This document shows positions 1-8,254 of a stretch of 64,000 nt of DNA, piece by piece. This DNA comes from Cognatiyoonia koreensis (GTDB lineage: Bacteria > Pseudomonadota > Alphaproteobacteria > Rhodobacterales > Rhodobacteraceae): positions 310,001 through 374,000 of the forward strand of contig NZ_FOIZ01000002.1 of the NCBI RefSeq assembly GCF_900109295.1, read 5' to 3'. Numbering within the stretch: position 1 is the first letter of the stretch; each line of letters begins with the position of its first letter. Under the pieces are notes generated by a model, which saw only the letters and a list, made by a program, of their open reading frames with translations, was not told the origin of the DNA and ran no database searches. Both the position numbers and the translations under genes were made by a program.

Positions 1-1
1 G

Positions 2-1072
2 TGCAGCAGTGGCGCGCAGACTGTCGGTCGGGCAGCGCTATCCGCTGATCTACAACCACAACCCAACCCGGCCTATGACGCCTGGGTTGCGAATTTTCGC
101 AATCGTGTCAGCGGAATCTCTCCGGCGACGCTGAACGCGGCGTTTGCGAATGCAGGCTACCTGCCCGGGGTTATCACGCGCGACCGCAATCAGATCCAGA
201 CACGGCGAACCCTCGAAGACTACCTTTCTATCGCTGTGTCCGATGATCGGGTTGCCAAGGGGCGTTCGGCCTATGCGCGCTACGCAAATATCCTGTCAGC
301 GGTCCAATCACGGTATGGCGTTGACGCGCGGATTGTCTGCGCGATCTGGGGCGTAGAAAGCCAATATGGCGAGAAAAAAGGCGACATTCCCGTGATCTCC
401 GCCACCTCAACGCTGGCCTTCGACGGACGGCGTGGCGCATTCTATGAAGACCAGCTCCGCGCGGCCCTGCGCATTCTTGAAAATGGCGATACGTCTGCGG
501 ACCAGATGAAGGGCAGCTGGGCCGGAGCGATGGGACATACGCAATTCATCCCGACTTCGTATCAATCTTTTGCAGTCGATTTTACCGGCGACGGACGACG
601 CGACATCTGGAGCGATGATCCAAGTGACAGCCTCGCTTCGACAGCAGCCTATCTTTCGCGCAACGGCTGGCAGAACGGTCTCGCTTGGGGATCCGAGGAA
701 GGCACTGGCGGTCCAGCCGGGCGCATCGTCCAGCCGCAGGCAGGGGGCGCACGATTTGTGGTGACACGCAATTTCAACGTCATCAAAACCTATAACAACT
801 CCGATTTCTACGCGATCGGTGTCGGGCATCTGGCAGACAGGATTGGCGGGGCCGGCCCGTTACGAGGCAGCTTCCCGCCTGATGAAAACGGACTGACCAA
901 AGCTGACCGACAGGCACTGCAACGCGGTCTCGCGCGGCGCGGCTATGATGTCGGGTCAATCGACGGTGTGATTGGCGGCGGAACAGAACGGGCAATTCGC
1001 GCTTTCCAAACCCAACAGGGCCTGCCGATTACAGGTGTGCCATCGCGGGCATTGCTGGCAGCACTACAATAA
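2..1072 (+). CDS. Lytic murein transglycosylase (MltB family), 5' end cut by window
   Basis: Periplasmic peptidoglycan-cleaving enzyme (non-hydrolytic muramidase). The reading frame is open from base 2, so the gene runs off the left edge; the GTG at 236 is internal. The first codon seen is TGC followed by Ser-Ser-Gly, which could be the Cys of a lipobox or the residue just after a signal peptide. Family hallmarks are the upstream segment with AFANAGYLPGVI and DYLSIAVSDDRV, the catalytic Glu in WGVESQYG (codon 356-358), GAMGHTQFIPTSY and the YLSRNGW block. The last 60 residues form a PG_binding_1 domain (LQRGLARRGYDVGSIDG...). The missing part is probably only a signal peptide. It converges on clpB across a shared terminator. 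Confidence 0.93.
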   Translation, partial: CSSGAQTVGRAALSADLQPQPNPAYDAWVANFRNRVSGISPATLNAAFANAGYLPGVITRDRNQIQTRRTLEDYLSIAVSDDRVAKGRSAYARYANILSAVQSRYGVDARIVCAIWGVESQYGEKKGDIPVISATSTLAFDGRRGAFYEDQLRAALRILENGDTSADQMKGSWAGAMGHTQFIPTSYQSFAVDFTGDGRRDIWSDDPSDSLASTAAYLSRNGWQNGLAWGSEEGTGGPAGRIVQPQAGGARFVVTRNFNVIKTYNNSDFYAIGVGHLADRIGGAGPLRGSFPPDENGLTKADRQALQRGLARRGYDVGSIDGVIGGGTERAIRAFQTQQGLPITGVPSRALLAALQ

Positions 1073-1075
1073 GAA

Positions 1076-1098
1076 AAGGGGCCCGGTCCGGGCCCCTT
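1076..1098. terminator. Bidirectional rho-independent terminator
   Basis: Near-perfect hairpin with 11-nt arms AAGGGGCCCGG and CCGGGCCCCTT around a single T (the effective loop is larger), flanked by A-rich sequence on the left and T-rich on the right. It sits between the convergent transglycosylase and clpB stops, so it can serve both. Confidence 0.85.
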
Positions 1099-1106
1099 CC
1101 TTATTG

Positions 1107-3719
1107 TTAGTGGACGACAGCATCATCCGGCCTTGGCCGCTCTGACGTGGACAAACGATCCCCCACGATCAGACCATCCGCACCGGCACTGACAGGTACC
1201 GTGGCCCCATCAAGTACTTCGCCGGCAAGGATCATCTCGGCCAGTTGGTCCTGCAAAGCACGCTGGATAACACGCTTCAGCGGTCTGGCACCAAAGACTG
1301 GATCATAGCCCTCATCAGCCAGCCAGGCTTTCGCGCTGTCATCAAGTTCAAGCGTGATGTTGCGGCCCGCCAAACGTTTGGCCAGACGACGCAGCTGTAT
1401 TTCCACGATTCCCGCCATGTCTTCACGGGCGAGCCGGTCAAATATGACAGTCTCGTCCAGACGGTTCAGGAATTCAGGCCGGAAATGGGCGCGCACGGCA
1501 TCCATGACATCCCGTTTCGCGTCCGATGCATCAGCCCCGTCAGGCAGCTGGCTCAATGCTTGCGCCCCCAGGTTCGAGGTCAGGATGATAAGCGTCTGCT
1601 TGAAGTCCACGGTGCGACCCTGACCGTCGGTCAGCACACCATCATCAAGAACCTGCAGCAGCACGTTGAACACATCCGGATGAGCCTTCTCAACCTCGTC
1701 GAACAGGACAACCTGATAAGGGCGACGCCGAACAGCTTCGGTCAGAACGCCACCTTCATCATACCCAACATACCCCGGAGGTGCACCGATCAATCGGGCA
1801 ACCGCGTGTTTCTCCATGAACTCCGACATATCGACGCGAACCATCGCGTTGTCATCGTCAAAGAGGTACTCGGCGACAGCTTTGGTTAACTCTGTCTTAC
1901 CAACACCGGTTGGTCCAAGAAACAGGAACGATCCCAAAGGGCGGTTCTCGTCGTTTAGGCCGGCACGTGCACGGCGAACTGCATTGGCCACGGATTTGAC
2001 GGCGGTTTTCTGGCCGATAACCCGCTTGCCCAGCTCTTCTTCCATGCGCAGCAACTTTTCGCGCTCTCCTTCCAGCATCTTGGATGTCGGAATACCGGTC
2101 CAACGCTCGACGACTTCGGCAATCTGCTCGGGACGAACGGCCTCTTCGACCATCAGGTCTTCGTTGCCTTCTGTCTCGGCCAGCTTGCGTTCCAACTCGG
2201 GAATGACGCCATACGACAGCTCACCCGCCTTGGCGAGATTGCCTTCACGCTTTGCGATTTCCAGCTCGGCCCGGGCACGGTCCAACTGTTCCTTCAGATC
2301 ACGCGATCCTTCCAGCTTGTCGCGCTCCGCCTGCCATTTGGCAGCCATCTCGGTCGCGCGTTCCTGCAGATTGGCAAGCTCTTCTTCAAGCTTCGTCAAC
2401 CGGTCCTTGGACGCAGCATCGTCTTCCTTTTTCAAGGCTTCCTGTTCGATCTGCAGCTGCATGATCTGGCGATCCAAAGCGTCCAGCGCTTCTGGCTTTG
2501 AATCGACTTCCATGCGCAGACGCGAAGCCGCCTCGTCCATCAGGTCGATAGCCTTGTCGGGCAGGAAACGGTCCGTGATATAACGATGTGACAAGGTCGC
2601 AGCAGCCACAAGCGCGGCATCCGAAATGCGCACACCGTGATGAAGCTCGTACTTTTCCTTGATCCCGCGCAGGATCGAAATCGTATCGACGACGGTCGGC
2701 TCGTCCACAACCAGAGGCTGGAAACGACGGGCCAAGGCAGCGTCTTTTTCAACATACTTGCGATATTCATCCAGCGTGGTCGCACCGACGCAGTGCAATT
2801 CACCGCGAGCCAACGCAGGCTTGATCAAGTTGGCAGCATCCATTGCGCCATCCGTCTTACCGGCACCGACAAGCTGGTGCATTTCGTCGATGAACAGGAT
2901 GATCTCACCAGCAGCGGCTTCGATTTCCTTCAGGATGGCCTTCAAGCGCTCCTCGAACTCGCCCCGATATTTCGCACCGGCGATCAGGGCACCCATATCA
3001 AGCGCCATCAGCTTCTTGTTCTTCAGGCTCTCGGGCACGTCACCATTGACAATGCGCAAGGCTAGACCTTCAGCAATCGCAGTCTTACCAACGCCCGGCT
3101 CACCAATCAGAACGGGGTTGTTTTTTGTGCGACGCGACAAAACCTGCATCGCGCGGCGGATTTCCTCGTCGCGGCCGATAATCGGATCAATCTTGCCCTG
3201 CTCTGCCGCTTCGGTCAGGTCACGCGCGTATTTCTTCAAAGCATCATAGCCATCCTCGGCAGACGCACTGTCGGCAGTGCGGCCTTTGCGAATGTCATTG
3301 ATGGCAGCGTTCAATCCTTGTGCCGTGACTTTCCCGGCATCAAGGGCGTCTTTTGCTTTCGATTTCACGATTGCCAGCGCCGTCAAAATGCGTTCGACCG
3401 GCACGAAACTGTCACCTGCTTTACCGGCCAGCTTCTCTGCCTCGGCAATGACCTTACCGGTCAGATTGTCGAGATAGACTTGACCTGCATCACCGGTTAC
3501 CTGCGGAATCTTCGCAACGGCAGCATCAACCGCGGTGCGGACCGCAACAGGATCGCCAGCCGCTTTTGTGATCAAATTGGCCGCCATCCCTTCGGGATCG
3601 TCCATGATCGCTTTCAGCAAATGTTCAGGGGTCAGGCGTTGATGATTTTCGCGCATTGCGATGGTCTGGGCTGCCTGAAAAAAGCCGCGCGACCGCTCAG
3701 TGAACTTCTCAAGGTTCAT
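1107..3719 (-). CDS. clpB: Chaperone ClpB (protein disaggregase)
   Basis: Hexameric AAA+ disaggregase that works with DnaK to re-solubilise heat-aggregated proteins in the cytosol. At 870 aa it has the usual full length. In order: Clp N-terminal repeats (about 1-145), NBD1 with Walker A GEPGVGKT and Walker B LFIDEMH, a charged coiled-coil middle domain (about 400-525) that separates ClpB from ClpA/ClpC, then NBD2 with Walker A GPTGVGKT and the ClpB C-terminal domain. The start at 3719 is preceded by AAGGAGAG at good spacing. The gene is a single unit between terminators. A heat-shock-type promoter is proposed just upstream. Confidence 0.98.
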   Translation of the reverse strand: MNLEKFTERSRGFFQAAQTIAMRENHQRLTPEHLLKAIMDDPEGMAANLITKAAGDPVAVRTAVDAAVAKIPQVTGDAGQVYLDNLTGKVIAEAEKLAGKAGDSFVPVERILTALAIVKSKAKDALDAGKVTAQGLNAAINDIRKGRTADSASAEDGYDALKKYARDLTEAAEQGKIDPIIGRDEEIRRAMQVLSRRTKNNPVLIGEPGVGKTAIAEGLALRIVNGDVPESLKNKKLMALDMGALIAGAKYRGEFEERLKAILKEIEAAAGEIILFIDEMHQLVGAGKTDGAMDAANLIKPALARGELHCVGATTLDEYRKYVEKDAALARRFQPLVVDEPTVVDTISILRGIKEKYELHHGVRISDAALVAAATLSHRYITDRFLPDKAIDLMDEAASRLRMEVDSKPEALDALDRQIMQLQIEQEALKKEDDAASKDRLTKLEEELANLQERATEMAAKWQAERDKLEGSRDLKEQLDRARAELEIAKREGNLAKAGELSYGVIPELERKLAETEGNEDLMVEEAVRPEQIAEVVERWTGIPTSKMLEGEREKLLRMEEELGKRVIGQKTAVKSVANAVRRARAGLNDENRPLGSFLFLGPTGVGKTELTKAVAEYLFDDDNAMVRVDMSEFMEKHAVARLIGAPPGYVGYDEGGVLTEAVRRRPYQVVLFDEVEKAHPDVFNVLLQVLDDGVLTDGQGRTVDFKQTLIILTSNLGAQALSQLPDGADASDAKRDVMDAVRAHFRPEFLNRLDETVIFDRLAREDMAGIVEIQLRRLAKRLAGRNITLELDDSAKAWLADEGYDPVFGARPLKRVIQRALQDQLAEMILAGEVLDGATVPVSAGADGLIVGDRLSTSERPRPDDAVVH

Positions 3720-3797
3720 GACGTTCTCTCCTTACAAAGCACCCGCATGATGGATAGCGCCCGCTTGGCGGCACGCCCCTGATCGGGCCTCACATCT

Positions 3798-3827
3798 CAT
3801 ATGGGAAGAGAACACGCGCCGGACAAG
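3798..3827 (-). promoter_or_regulatory. Candidate RpoH-type promoter of clpB
   Basis: On the minus strand CTTGTC is followed after 16 nt by CCCATATG, resembling the RpoH pattern (CTTGAA, then CCCCATNT). It lies about 80 bp upstream of the clpB start. Heat-shock control of clpB is established for the family; the exact site is my inference from a loose match. The -35 element overlaps the terminator hairpin of the preceding gene. Confidence 0.35.
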
Positions 3828-3836
3828 ACCGGCGCG
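3815..3836 (-). terminator. Hairpin after the 151-aa membrane protein gene
   Basis: Perfect 8-bp stem CGCGCCGG/CCGGCGCG with a 6-nt loop, 9 bp past the stop at 3846 in the minus direction. The T-run after it is weak (TGTTCTCTT), so termination efficiency is uncertain. Confidence 0.55.
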
Positions 3837-3845
3837 CTAGGGTTT

Positions 3846-4301
3846 TTATTCAGTGGTGAACGGGTCTCCATCGCGGCCTTCAGGACCCGATACTGTGGGA
3901 TAAAAAGACCCCATGTCGCCCTCAGTAGTGCCACGCTGCTTTGCACCTTCATCTGGGTCGACGACTGGCTGCGGATCGACGCCAGCAGGGGTTTCGGTTT
4001 CCGCGCTGGTGTTCGTGTCCGATCCAGCGGGGATAGCGGTTGTGAACTCGTCAGTATCCGCCGGTGTGGCATTTCGGCCGCTGACAGGCTCGACAATGTC
4101 CGCGTTTTGCGGAATGTCGGCAGGCACTGTCGCCTCGATACTTGTTTGGGTTGGGGACTCAGCCACACCAACCTGTGATCCGCTCGGGCCTTCGGTCATG
4201 GCGATACCGATCGCAATCAGGATTGCGACACCGGCACCCATACCCACCACAAGTGTCAGTGGATTGCGTCCGCTTTCTTGTTCATGAGGCAAATCTGCCA
4301 T
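3846..4301 (-). CDS. Hypothetical single-pass membrane protein with acidic Pro/Thr-rich tail
   Basis: A 151-aa protein I do not recognise. Residues 1-14 are polar, about 15-35 form one hydrophobic helix (LVVGMGAGVAILIAIGIAM), and the remainder is low-complexity, rich in Thr, Pro, Asp and Glu and almost without hydrophobic stretches, so it should be a disordered tail, probably extracytoplasmic. AAAGG lies 7 nt upstream of the ATG. Clean spacing and a downstream hairpin suggest a monocistronic gene. No catalytic motif is visible. Confidence 0.7.
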   Translation of the reverse strand: MADLPHEQESGRNPLTLVVGMGAGVAILIAIGIAMTEGPSGSQVGVAESPTQTSIEATVPADIPQNADIVEPVSGRNATPADTDEFTTAIPAGSDTNTSAETETPAGVDPQPVVDPDEGAKQRGTTEGDMGSFYPTVSGPEGRDGDPFTTE

Positions 4302-4337
4302 TGGTCATACCTTTCTGCTTCAGTTACTCGAAAAACC

Positions 4338-4385
4338 AACAACACCCAAAGTTGTTCCCGATCCAGCATTCACAGCGTGTGAATG
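4338..4385. repeat. Two inverted repeats upstream of the membrane-protein gene
   Basis: AACAAC/GTTGTT (4338-4343 and 4351-4356) and CATTCACA-gcg-TGTGAATG (4367-4385, perfect 8-bp arms). They lie in the 145-bp gap between the minus-strand gene ending at 4301 and the small plus-strand ORF at 4447, where promoters or operators would sit. The role is unknown. Confidence 0.35.
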
Positions 4386-4446
4386 GGGGAAATTTTTACG
4401 AAACCTCCCAGATGTCTCGGACAGAAAGAATGGCCATATCAGGTGT

Positions 4447-4593
4447 ATGGAAACGAAAGACCAGTTTCAGGAACAGGACGCGCCAGAACGGCCCCTGTTC
4501 CCGCTTAGCCCGCAGGCGGTGCGCGAACTGCGCACCATGCCGCCACCGGTCCCCACCGACGCGGCACCCGGCGCGCAAACAGTTTACGAGTGA
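4447..4593 (+). CDS. Small proline-rich ORF (48 aa), possible gene
   Basis: Open frame METKDQ... ending in ...AQTVYE, with a composition typical of real coding sequence (charged N-terminus, then PLFPLSPQAVRELR and a PPPVPTDAAPGA segment). No strong ribosome-binding site precedes the ATG (only GAAAGAATGG further up). The frame is one of several open ones here, so it needs conservation evidence. The 135 bp between its stop and the lipoprotein start at 4729 holds only very short frames. Confidence 0.4.
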   Translation: METKDQFQEQDAPERPLFPLSPQAVRELRTMPPPVPTDAAPGAQTVYE

Positions 4594-4728
4594 ATCGTCT
4601 TCATCTTCGCGCACCAATGCGTGTCGTTCATCGCAGCCTGGCGCTGCGCAAACTCGCGCGGCCTGTCCCAGAACAGGTCGCGTTTTTTGCGCGTTGACGA
4701 CCTCATGCGCGCGGCGCACCATCAATGC

Positions 4729-5181
4729 ATGAAAGCTGCCATCCCCTGCCTGATCCTGCTGACTGCTTGCTCACCCCAGCCACCTGCAGACCCCGATGCA
4801 CATGGCACTATTGTCGTGCAAATAACCGGCGCTGACGGCGCGGCTTTTGGACAGATCGGTCAGGTGGTGCTTGGTCCGGATGGCAATATGACCTGCACAA
4901 TGACCTACCCGCCTGTCACTTTTGCATCCGAACCGGCGCTGACCACGCAAAGAGAATTCAGCGCACCGCGACTTTATTCCATTCTGGCCAATTACATCCG
5001 CGCAAACGACAGTCCCGGGCCTGCGACTTCGTTCGAGGACATTATCAAGCTTAACGATCCCGCCGACCCTGTCGCGATATTGCCGATTTCAGGTATTTTC
5101 GGACTGACCGACGCACGTGCGGGTGATGTTGTGGCACTCATCAACAACGCAACGAACGGCGAATGCCTGATTTACGGCTAG
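4729..5181 (+). CDS. Putative lipoprotein, unknown function
   Basis: A 150-aa protein beginning MKAAIPCLILLTACSPQ: charged n-region, short hydrophobic core and lipobox LTAC, so export and lipidation at the Cys near residue 14 are predicted. The rest is a soluble domain with several Gly/Asp turns and no motif I can name. The frame is open further upstream (an in-frame ATG at 4705), but the 4729 ATG gives the clean signal peptide. No good SD is seen for either start. It lies 54 bp before pyrF on the same strand and may share its transcript. Confidence 0.65.
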   Translation: MKAAIPCLILLTACSPQPPADPDAHGTIVVQITGADGAAFGQIGQVVLGPDGNMTCTMTYPPVTFASEPALTTQREFSAPRLYSILANYIRANDSPGPATSFEDIIKLNDPADPVAILPISGIFGLTDARAGDVVALINNATNGECLIYG

Positions 5182-5235
5182 GATTTTCGCGGCCGCACGG
5201 ATAGGAACACGCGACCCCGATGCAAAGGATATCCC

Positions 5236-5937
5236 ATGCTTGCCGATGACCGCCTGATCGTTGCTCTTGACGTGCCAAATGTGCTCGATGGTTTGGCGCT
5301 GGCCGAACAGCTTGGGGACAGCGTCAGTTTCTACAAGATCGGTCTTGGCATGTTGACGGGCGGCGGGCTTGCACTTGCAAACGAGCTGAAACAGGACCAC
5401 GGAAAGCGGATCTTCTTGGATATGAAGTTTTTCGACATCGCCAATACAGTCGAAGCGGCAGTGCGCGGGATTGCCCAATTCGATCTTGATTTTCTGACCG
5501 TTCACGGCGATCCGCACGTGGTGAAGGCCGCGAAAGAGGGTGCGGCGGGCACAAACCTCAAGATCCTGGCGGTCACGATCCTGACGTCACTGGACCGTGA
5601 TGATCTTGATGACGGCTGTATCAAGGCCGGAAATGTTACAGATTTGGTGCAGGAACGGGCAGGAAAAGCGTTTCAAGCCGGTGCCGACGGTGTGATCGCA
5701 AGCCCGCAGGAAGCAGCACTGATCCGCGCAATGCCAGAATCCGCACATCGCCTGATCGTCACACCGGGCGTGCGTCCGGCAGGGGCTGCGCTGGGCGATC
5801 AGAAACGGGTAATGACCCCGGCAGACGCCTTAAATAATGGCTCAGACTACCTTGTGGTCGGACGTCCGGTCTATCAAGCGGCGGACCCACGTGGCGTTGT
5901 TGAAAGCATGCTCGCCACATTTCCAACAGCGGCGTAA
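5236..5937 (+). CDS. pyrF: Orotidine-5'-phosphate decarboxylase
   Basis: Last step of de novo UMP synthesis: OMP decarboxylation to UMP. It has 233 aa, normal for the short bacterial class. The catalytic tetrad region is intact: K34 in YKIG, and D62-x-K64-x-x-D67 in LDMKFFDIAN. The phosphate-binding C-terminal segment VTPGVRP and the VVGRPVYQA loop are present. The start is supported by AAAGGAT 8 nt upstream. A small conserved-looking ORF follows on the same strand. Confidence 0.97.
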   Translation: MLADDRLIVALDVPNVLDGLALAEQLGDSVSFYKIGLGMLTGGGLALANELKQDHGKRIFLDMKFFDIANTVEAAVRGIAQFDLDFLTVHGDPHVVKAAKEGAAGTNLKILAVTILTSLDRDDLDDGCIKAGNVTDLVQERAGKAFQAGADGVIASPQEAALIRAMPESAHRLIVTPGVRPAGAALGDQKRVMTPADALNNGSDYLVVGRPVYQAADPRGVVESMLATFPTAA

Positions 5938-5938
5938 C

Positions 5939-5953
5939 GCTTTGTAACAAAGC
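5939..5953 (+). terminator. Weak hairpin after pyrF
   Basis: GCTTTG-taa-CAAAGC immediately after the pyrF stop, without a clear T-run. It is likely an mRNA 3'-end or stabilising hairpin rather than a strong terminator. Confidence 0.3.
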
Positions 5954-6059
5954 AGCTTCCTGCCGATTCACGTAACATCACACCGTTGCGAGGCCGCTTG
6001 TCCGGCGGGCCGATCACGCACACCTTTGTCTTATGGAAACCGTCACACGGAGACAGACA

Positions 6060-6248
6060 ATGCGTATTAACAACCTGCGTTACAACGGTCGGACTCACGC
6101 TTTCGAGGCCTCCGTCGACATCACACGCGACGGACGGACATTCCGCTATCCTTGCGAGGTATACGGCCCGGCAAGCATGGACCCGGCGCTCATCAGTGCA
6201 GGCCTGCGTGATCGCGCAATCCGGATGTCCGACACGCACCGGCGGTAG
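6060..6248 (+). CDS. Small hypothetical protein (62 aa)
   Basis: MRINNLRYNGRTHAFEASVDI... with a GGAGA site 7 nt before the ATG at 6060; an upstream in-frame ATG at 6033 lacks this. The first half reads as a beta-hairpin (NLRYNGRTHAFEASVDITRDG) and the second as a helix ending in ...DRAIRMSDTHRR. It is cytosolic, with no signal peptide. Its position behind pyrF suggests co-transcription, but function is unknown. Confidence 0.65.
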   Translation: MRINNLRYNGRTHAFEASVDITRDGRTFRYPCEVYGPASMDPALISAGLRDRAIRMSDTHRR

Positions 6249-6330
6249 CACGATCCGAAGATTTTTCTGGTCAAGCCGCGCAACGCTTCCTGTCCCTCAG
6301 CGTTGCTCTTCAAACCTGACTTGACCCAAC

Positions 6331-6359
6331 TGGCCCGATGCCTCCCCCGCACCGGGCCA
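6331..6359. terminator. Hairpin between convergent small genes
   Basis: TGGCCCG/CGGGCCA arms with a 15-nt loop, then TTTCTG on the plus strand. It is placed in the 247-bp gap between convergent genes (stops at 6248 and 6496). The remainder of this gap shows nothing else I recognise. Confidence 0.5.
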
Positions 6360-6495
6360 CTTTCTGTGCGGGTACGATCTCTGCATTTGGTCATCAGGTT
6401 ACGGGACAGACCTACGGACTTCACTGAATCGCCATCTGTGAACGCAAACGCAGCGTTGAATTTCAGCGCCACCAAAGGGCGCGCGTTACTGATCT

Positions 6496-6777
6496 CTAGA
6501 AATCATCGAACTCTGGCACATCGCCTAGCCTCACAAGGAAACGAGGCGATCCGACTTCGCCGGTGGCCGGGTCTTCGATGACCATATAGGCATCCGCACC
6601 GGCGCATTCCTCTGATTCCGCTTCACGCTCGGCCCTGTTTTCTGCCGCCGACGCAGTGGTGTACTGGAACTGCTTGGCAATTTTTAGGTTTGCCTGTCCG
6701 TCACGGCCCGGTTTCTGCGCGACATAGGTCTGGCAGATGTAGTGAATTTTTTCTGCGTCTTGGTCCGAATGCGTCAT
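6496..6777 (-). CDS. Small hypothetical cytosolic protein (93 aa)
   Basis: Acidic soluble protein. The first half (HYICQTYVAQKP, LKIAKQFQYTTASAAENRAERE) suggests a helix that starts with a signal-like phrase but has no membrane segment. The second half ends AYMVIEDPATGEVGSPRFLVRLGDVPEFDDF. Two Cys are present. I recognise this as the type of short conserved hypothetical found in roseobacters but cannot name a family. The gene stands alone: 105 bp separate it from the next minus-strand gene. Confidence 0.6.
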   Translation of the reverse strand: MTHSDQDAEKIHYICQTYVAQKPGRDGQANLKIAKQFQYTTASAAENRAEREAESEECAGADAYMVIEDPATGEVGSPRFLVRLGDVPEFDDF

Positions 6778-6882
6778 GAAGGCGTCCTGTCAGGGTAAGT
6801 GGACTTGCGGACGTCCGGTCAAACTGCGAACCGAAATATTGTCCAATATGTTCCTGGTCACTCAGAACAGAAACGGATGGTC

Positions 6883-7098
6883 TTACGACCGCTTTTTGGC
6901 GGGTTTTGTCGGGCTAGCTTCAGCCGGGGTGTTCGCTTCTCTTTCCAGCCGCGCATTGCGAAGACGCTCGACCTTTGCATGGCGCAGCTCGGCCTCGTCG
7001 TCGACAATCTTGCGCACCACGCGCGTTGTTTTGTCCATCGGCGTTTCCGCTTTGGGAGCTTGCGCCTTGAACGCAGTTGTCTTTGTCAATTTTGCCAT
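6883..7098 (-). CDS. Small basic hypothetical protein (71 aa)
   Basis: Lys/Arg/Ala-rich protein (MAKLTKTTAFKAQ... ending TKPAKKRS) with a central predicted helix TTRVVRKIVDDEAELRHAKVE. The charge pattern suggests a nucleic-acid- or ribosome-associated helix, which is inference only. The start is firm: CAGGAGAATGACAG precedes the ATG with good spacing. It is 50 bp downstream of the racemase gene start region's far end and read in the same direction, but a separate promoter is possible. Confidence 0.65.
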   Translation of the reverse strand: MAKLTKTTAFKAQAPKAETPMDKTTRVVRKIVDDEAELRHAKVERLRNARLEREANTPAEASPTKPAKKRS

Positions 7099-7147
7099 CT
7101 GTCATTCTCCTGAGTAGATTCTTGCAGGCATCCACACCATTTGCGGT

Positions 7148-8254
7148 TCAATGCATTGCATGTTTGGCATCTGGAATTTGGGTGTCGTGGGCGGGTTGAT
7201 TGTGAAGAAACGTTGTAGAAACGTCGGGGGCAGCCATCGCGCGCATCAACGCACTATAGTTTATGTCAAACCGCACTTCCGATCCGACCGAATGCACGGA
7301 CTTCTCGGCGCTCATGACAAGATGATCGCTTGTTGCACCAACAAGTCTGTATCCCGTCGGCATCGTAAGACCGCGAACATCAGTGTCCTGATGCCCAATA
7401 GCAAGGATTAAACGACAGTTGTGATCAACGCGCGGCACAGGCCGTAGCATCGCGATAGGTTGATCGGTATCGATTTGTATGACCGGCTTCGTGTCCGTCT
7501 CGATAACGTCTGCGACGATGGAAAAGGTATCCTGAAACAATCCGCTGATCCGATCCCCGGTGACGGGATCAACACCACACAGGATGGCCTCACCAAGCCG
7601 TAGATCATTGACGCGTCCAGTCTGGTTGTCTTCAAATGCCCAGCGCAAGTTCGCGGAATTTCCGCCGGACACCGTCTGAAGGACGAAACCAATCCGTTTC
7701 TCGGTGTCATACGCAAGGGCAGACAGGTCATTCATATTCGCGACAGTCGGGGCAACCCCATTGAGGCAGGCAAAATTCGCCCCGATACCTGTCAACGTGA
7801 CGCCTGGCATTTTGACAACATTCGCAGCAATCGCGCCAAGGTCGTCTGGCAGGATCCCTTCGCGCAGATCGCCCATCTCGACCATCAGAATAACACCATG
7901 ATTCCTGTCTTGCTGGATGGCCGCCGCAGCAAGGGCGCGGATAACGATGGTCTCTGTGTTGTAGCTTTGCTCACACAATTGCACGACTTCAGACGCCTGA
8001 CGCATCATTGGCGTCCGGATCAAAGTGATAGCGCTCTTCACCCCGGCGTTGCGTAGCGTCCGCACATTGCTCAGACGCGCTTCGGCAAGGCCGACGGCAC
8101 CACCGTTAAGCATGGCCTGCGCAATGGCCGGCTGCCCGCAAACAGCTTTGGTAACTCCGCTCACAGCGATGCCACGTGTTTTCAGTCGGTCCACGAGCGT
8201 TTGCGTATTGTGGCGTATCTTGTACAGATTCACCTCTATGCGCGGGCTGTTCAT
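7148..8254 (-). CDS. PLP-dependent amino acid racemase, alanine/ornithine racemase family
   Basis: Fold-type III PLP enzyme (368 aa) of the Orr/YhfX-type branch of alanine racemases, which interconvert L- and D- forms of amino acids. The N-terminal barrel shows the PLP lysine K36 in VSGVTKAVCG, followed by the family landmarks GLAEARLSN, LIRTPMM and the E-T-I-V segment. C-terminally GYRLVGATSDHLVM and the RFDINYSALMRAM block are also typical. The start codon overlaps the end of the DUF1611 gene by 4 bp (ATGA), so the two are translationally coupled. Substrate is not deducible; ornithine or glutamate-type substrates are plausible from family knowledge. Confidence 0.85.
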   Translation of the reverse strand: MNSPRIEVNLYKIRHNTQTLVDRLKTRGIAVSGVTKAVCGQPAIAQAMLNGGAVGLAEARLSNVRTLRNAGVKSAITLIRTPMMRQASEVVQLCEQSYNTETIVIRALAAAAIQQDRNHGVILMVEMGDLREGILPDDLGAIAANVVKMPGVTLTGIGANFACLNGVAPTVANMNDLSALAYDTEKRIGFVLQTVSGGNSANLRWAFEDNQTGRVNDLRLGEAILCGVDPVTGDRISGLFQDTFSIVADVIETDTKPVIQIDTDQPIAMLRPVPRVDHNCRLILAIGHQDTDVRGLTMPTGYRLVGATSDHLVMSAEKSVHSVGSEVRFDINYSALMRAMAAPDVSTTFLHNQPAHDTQIPDAKHAMH

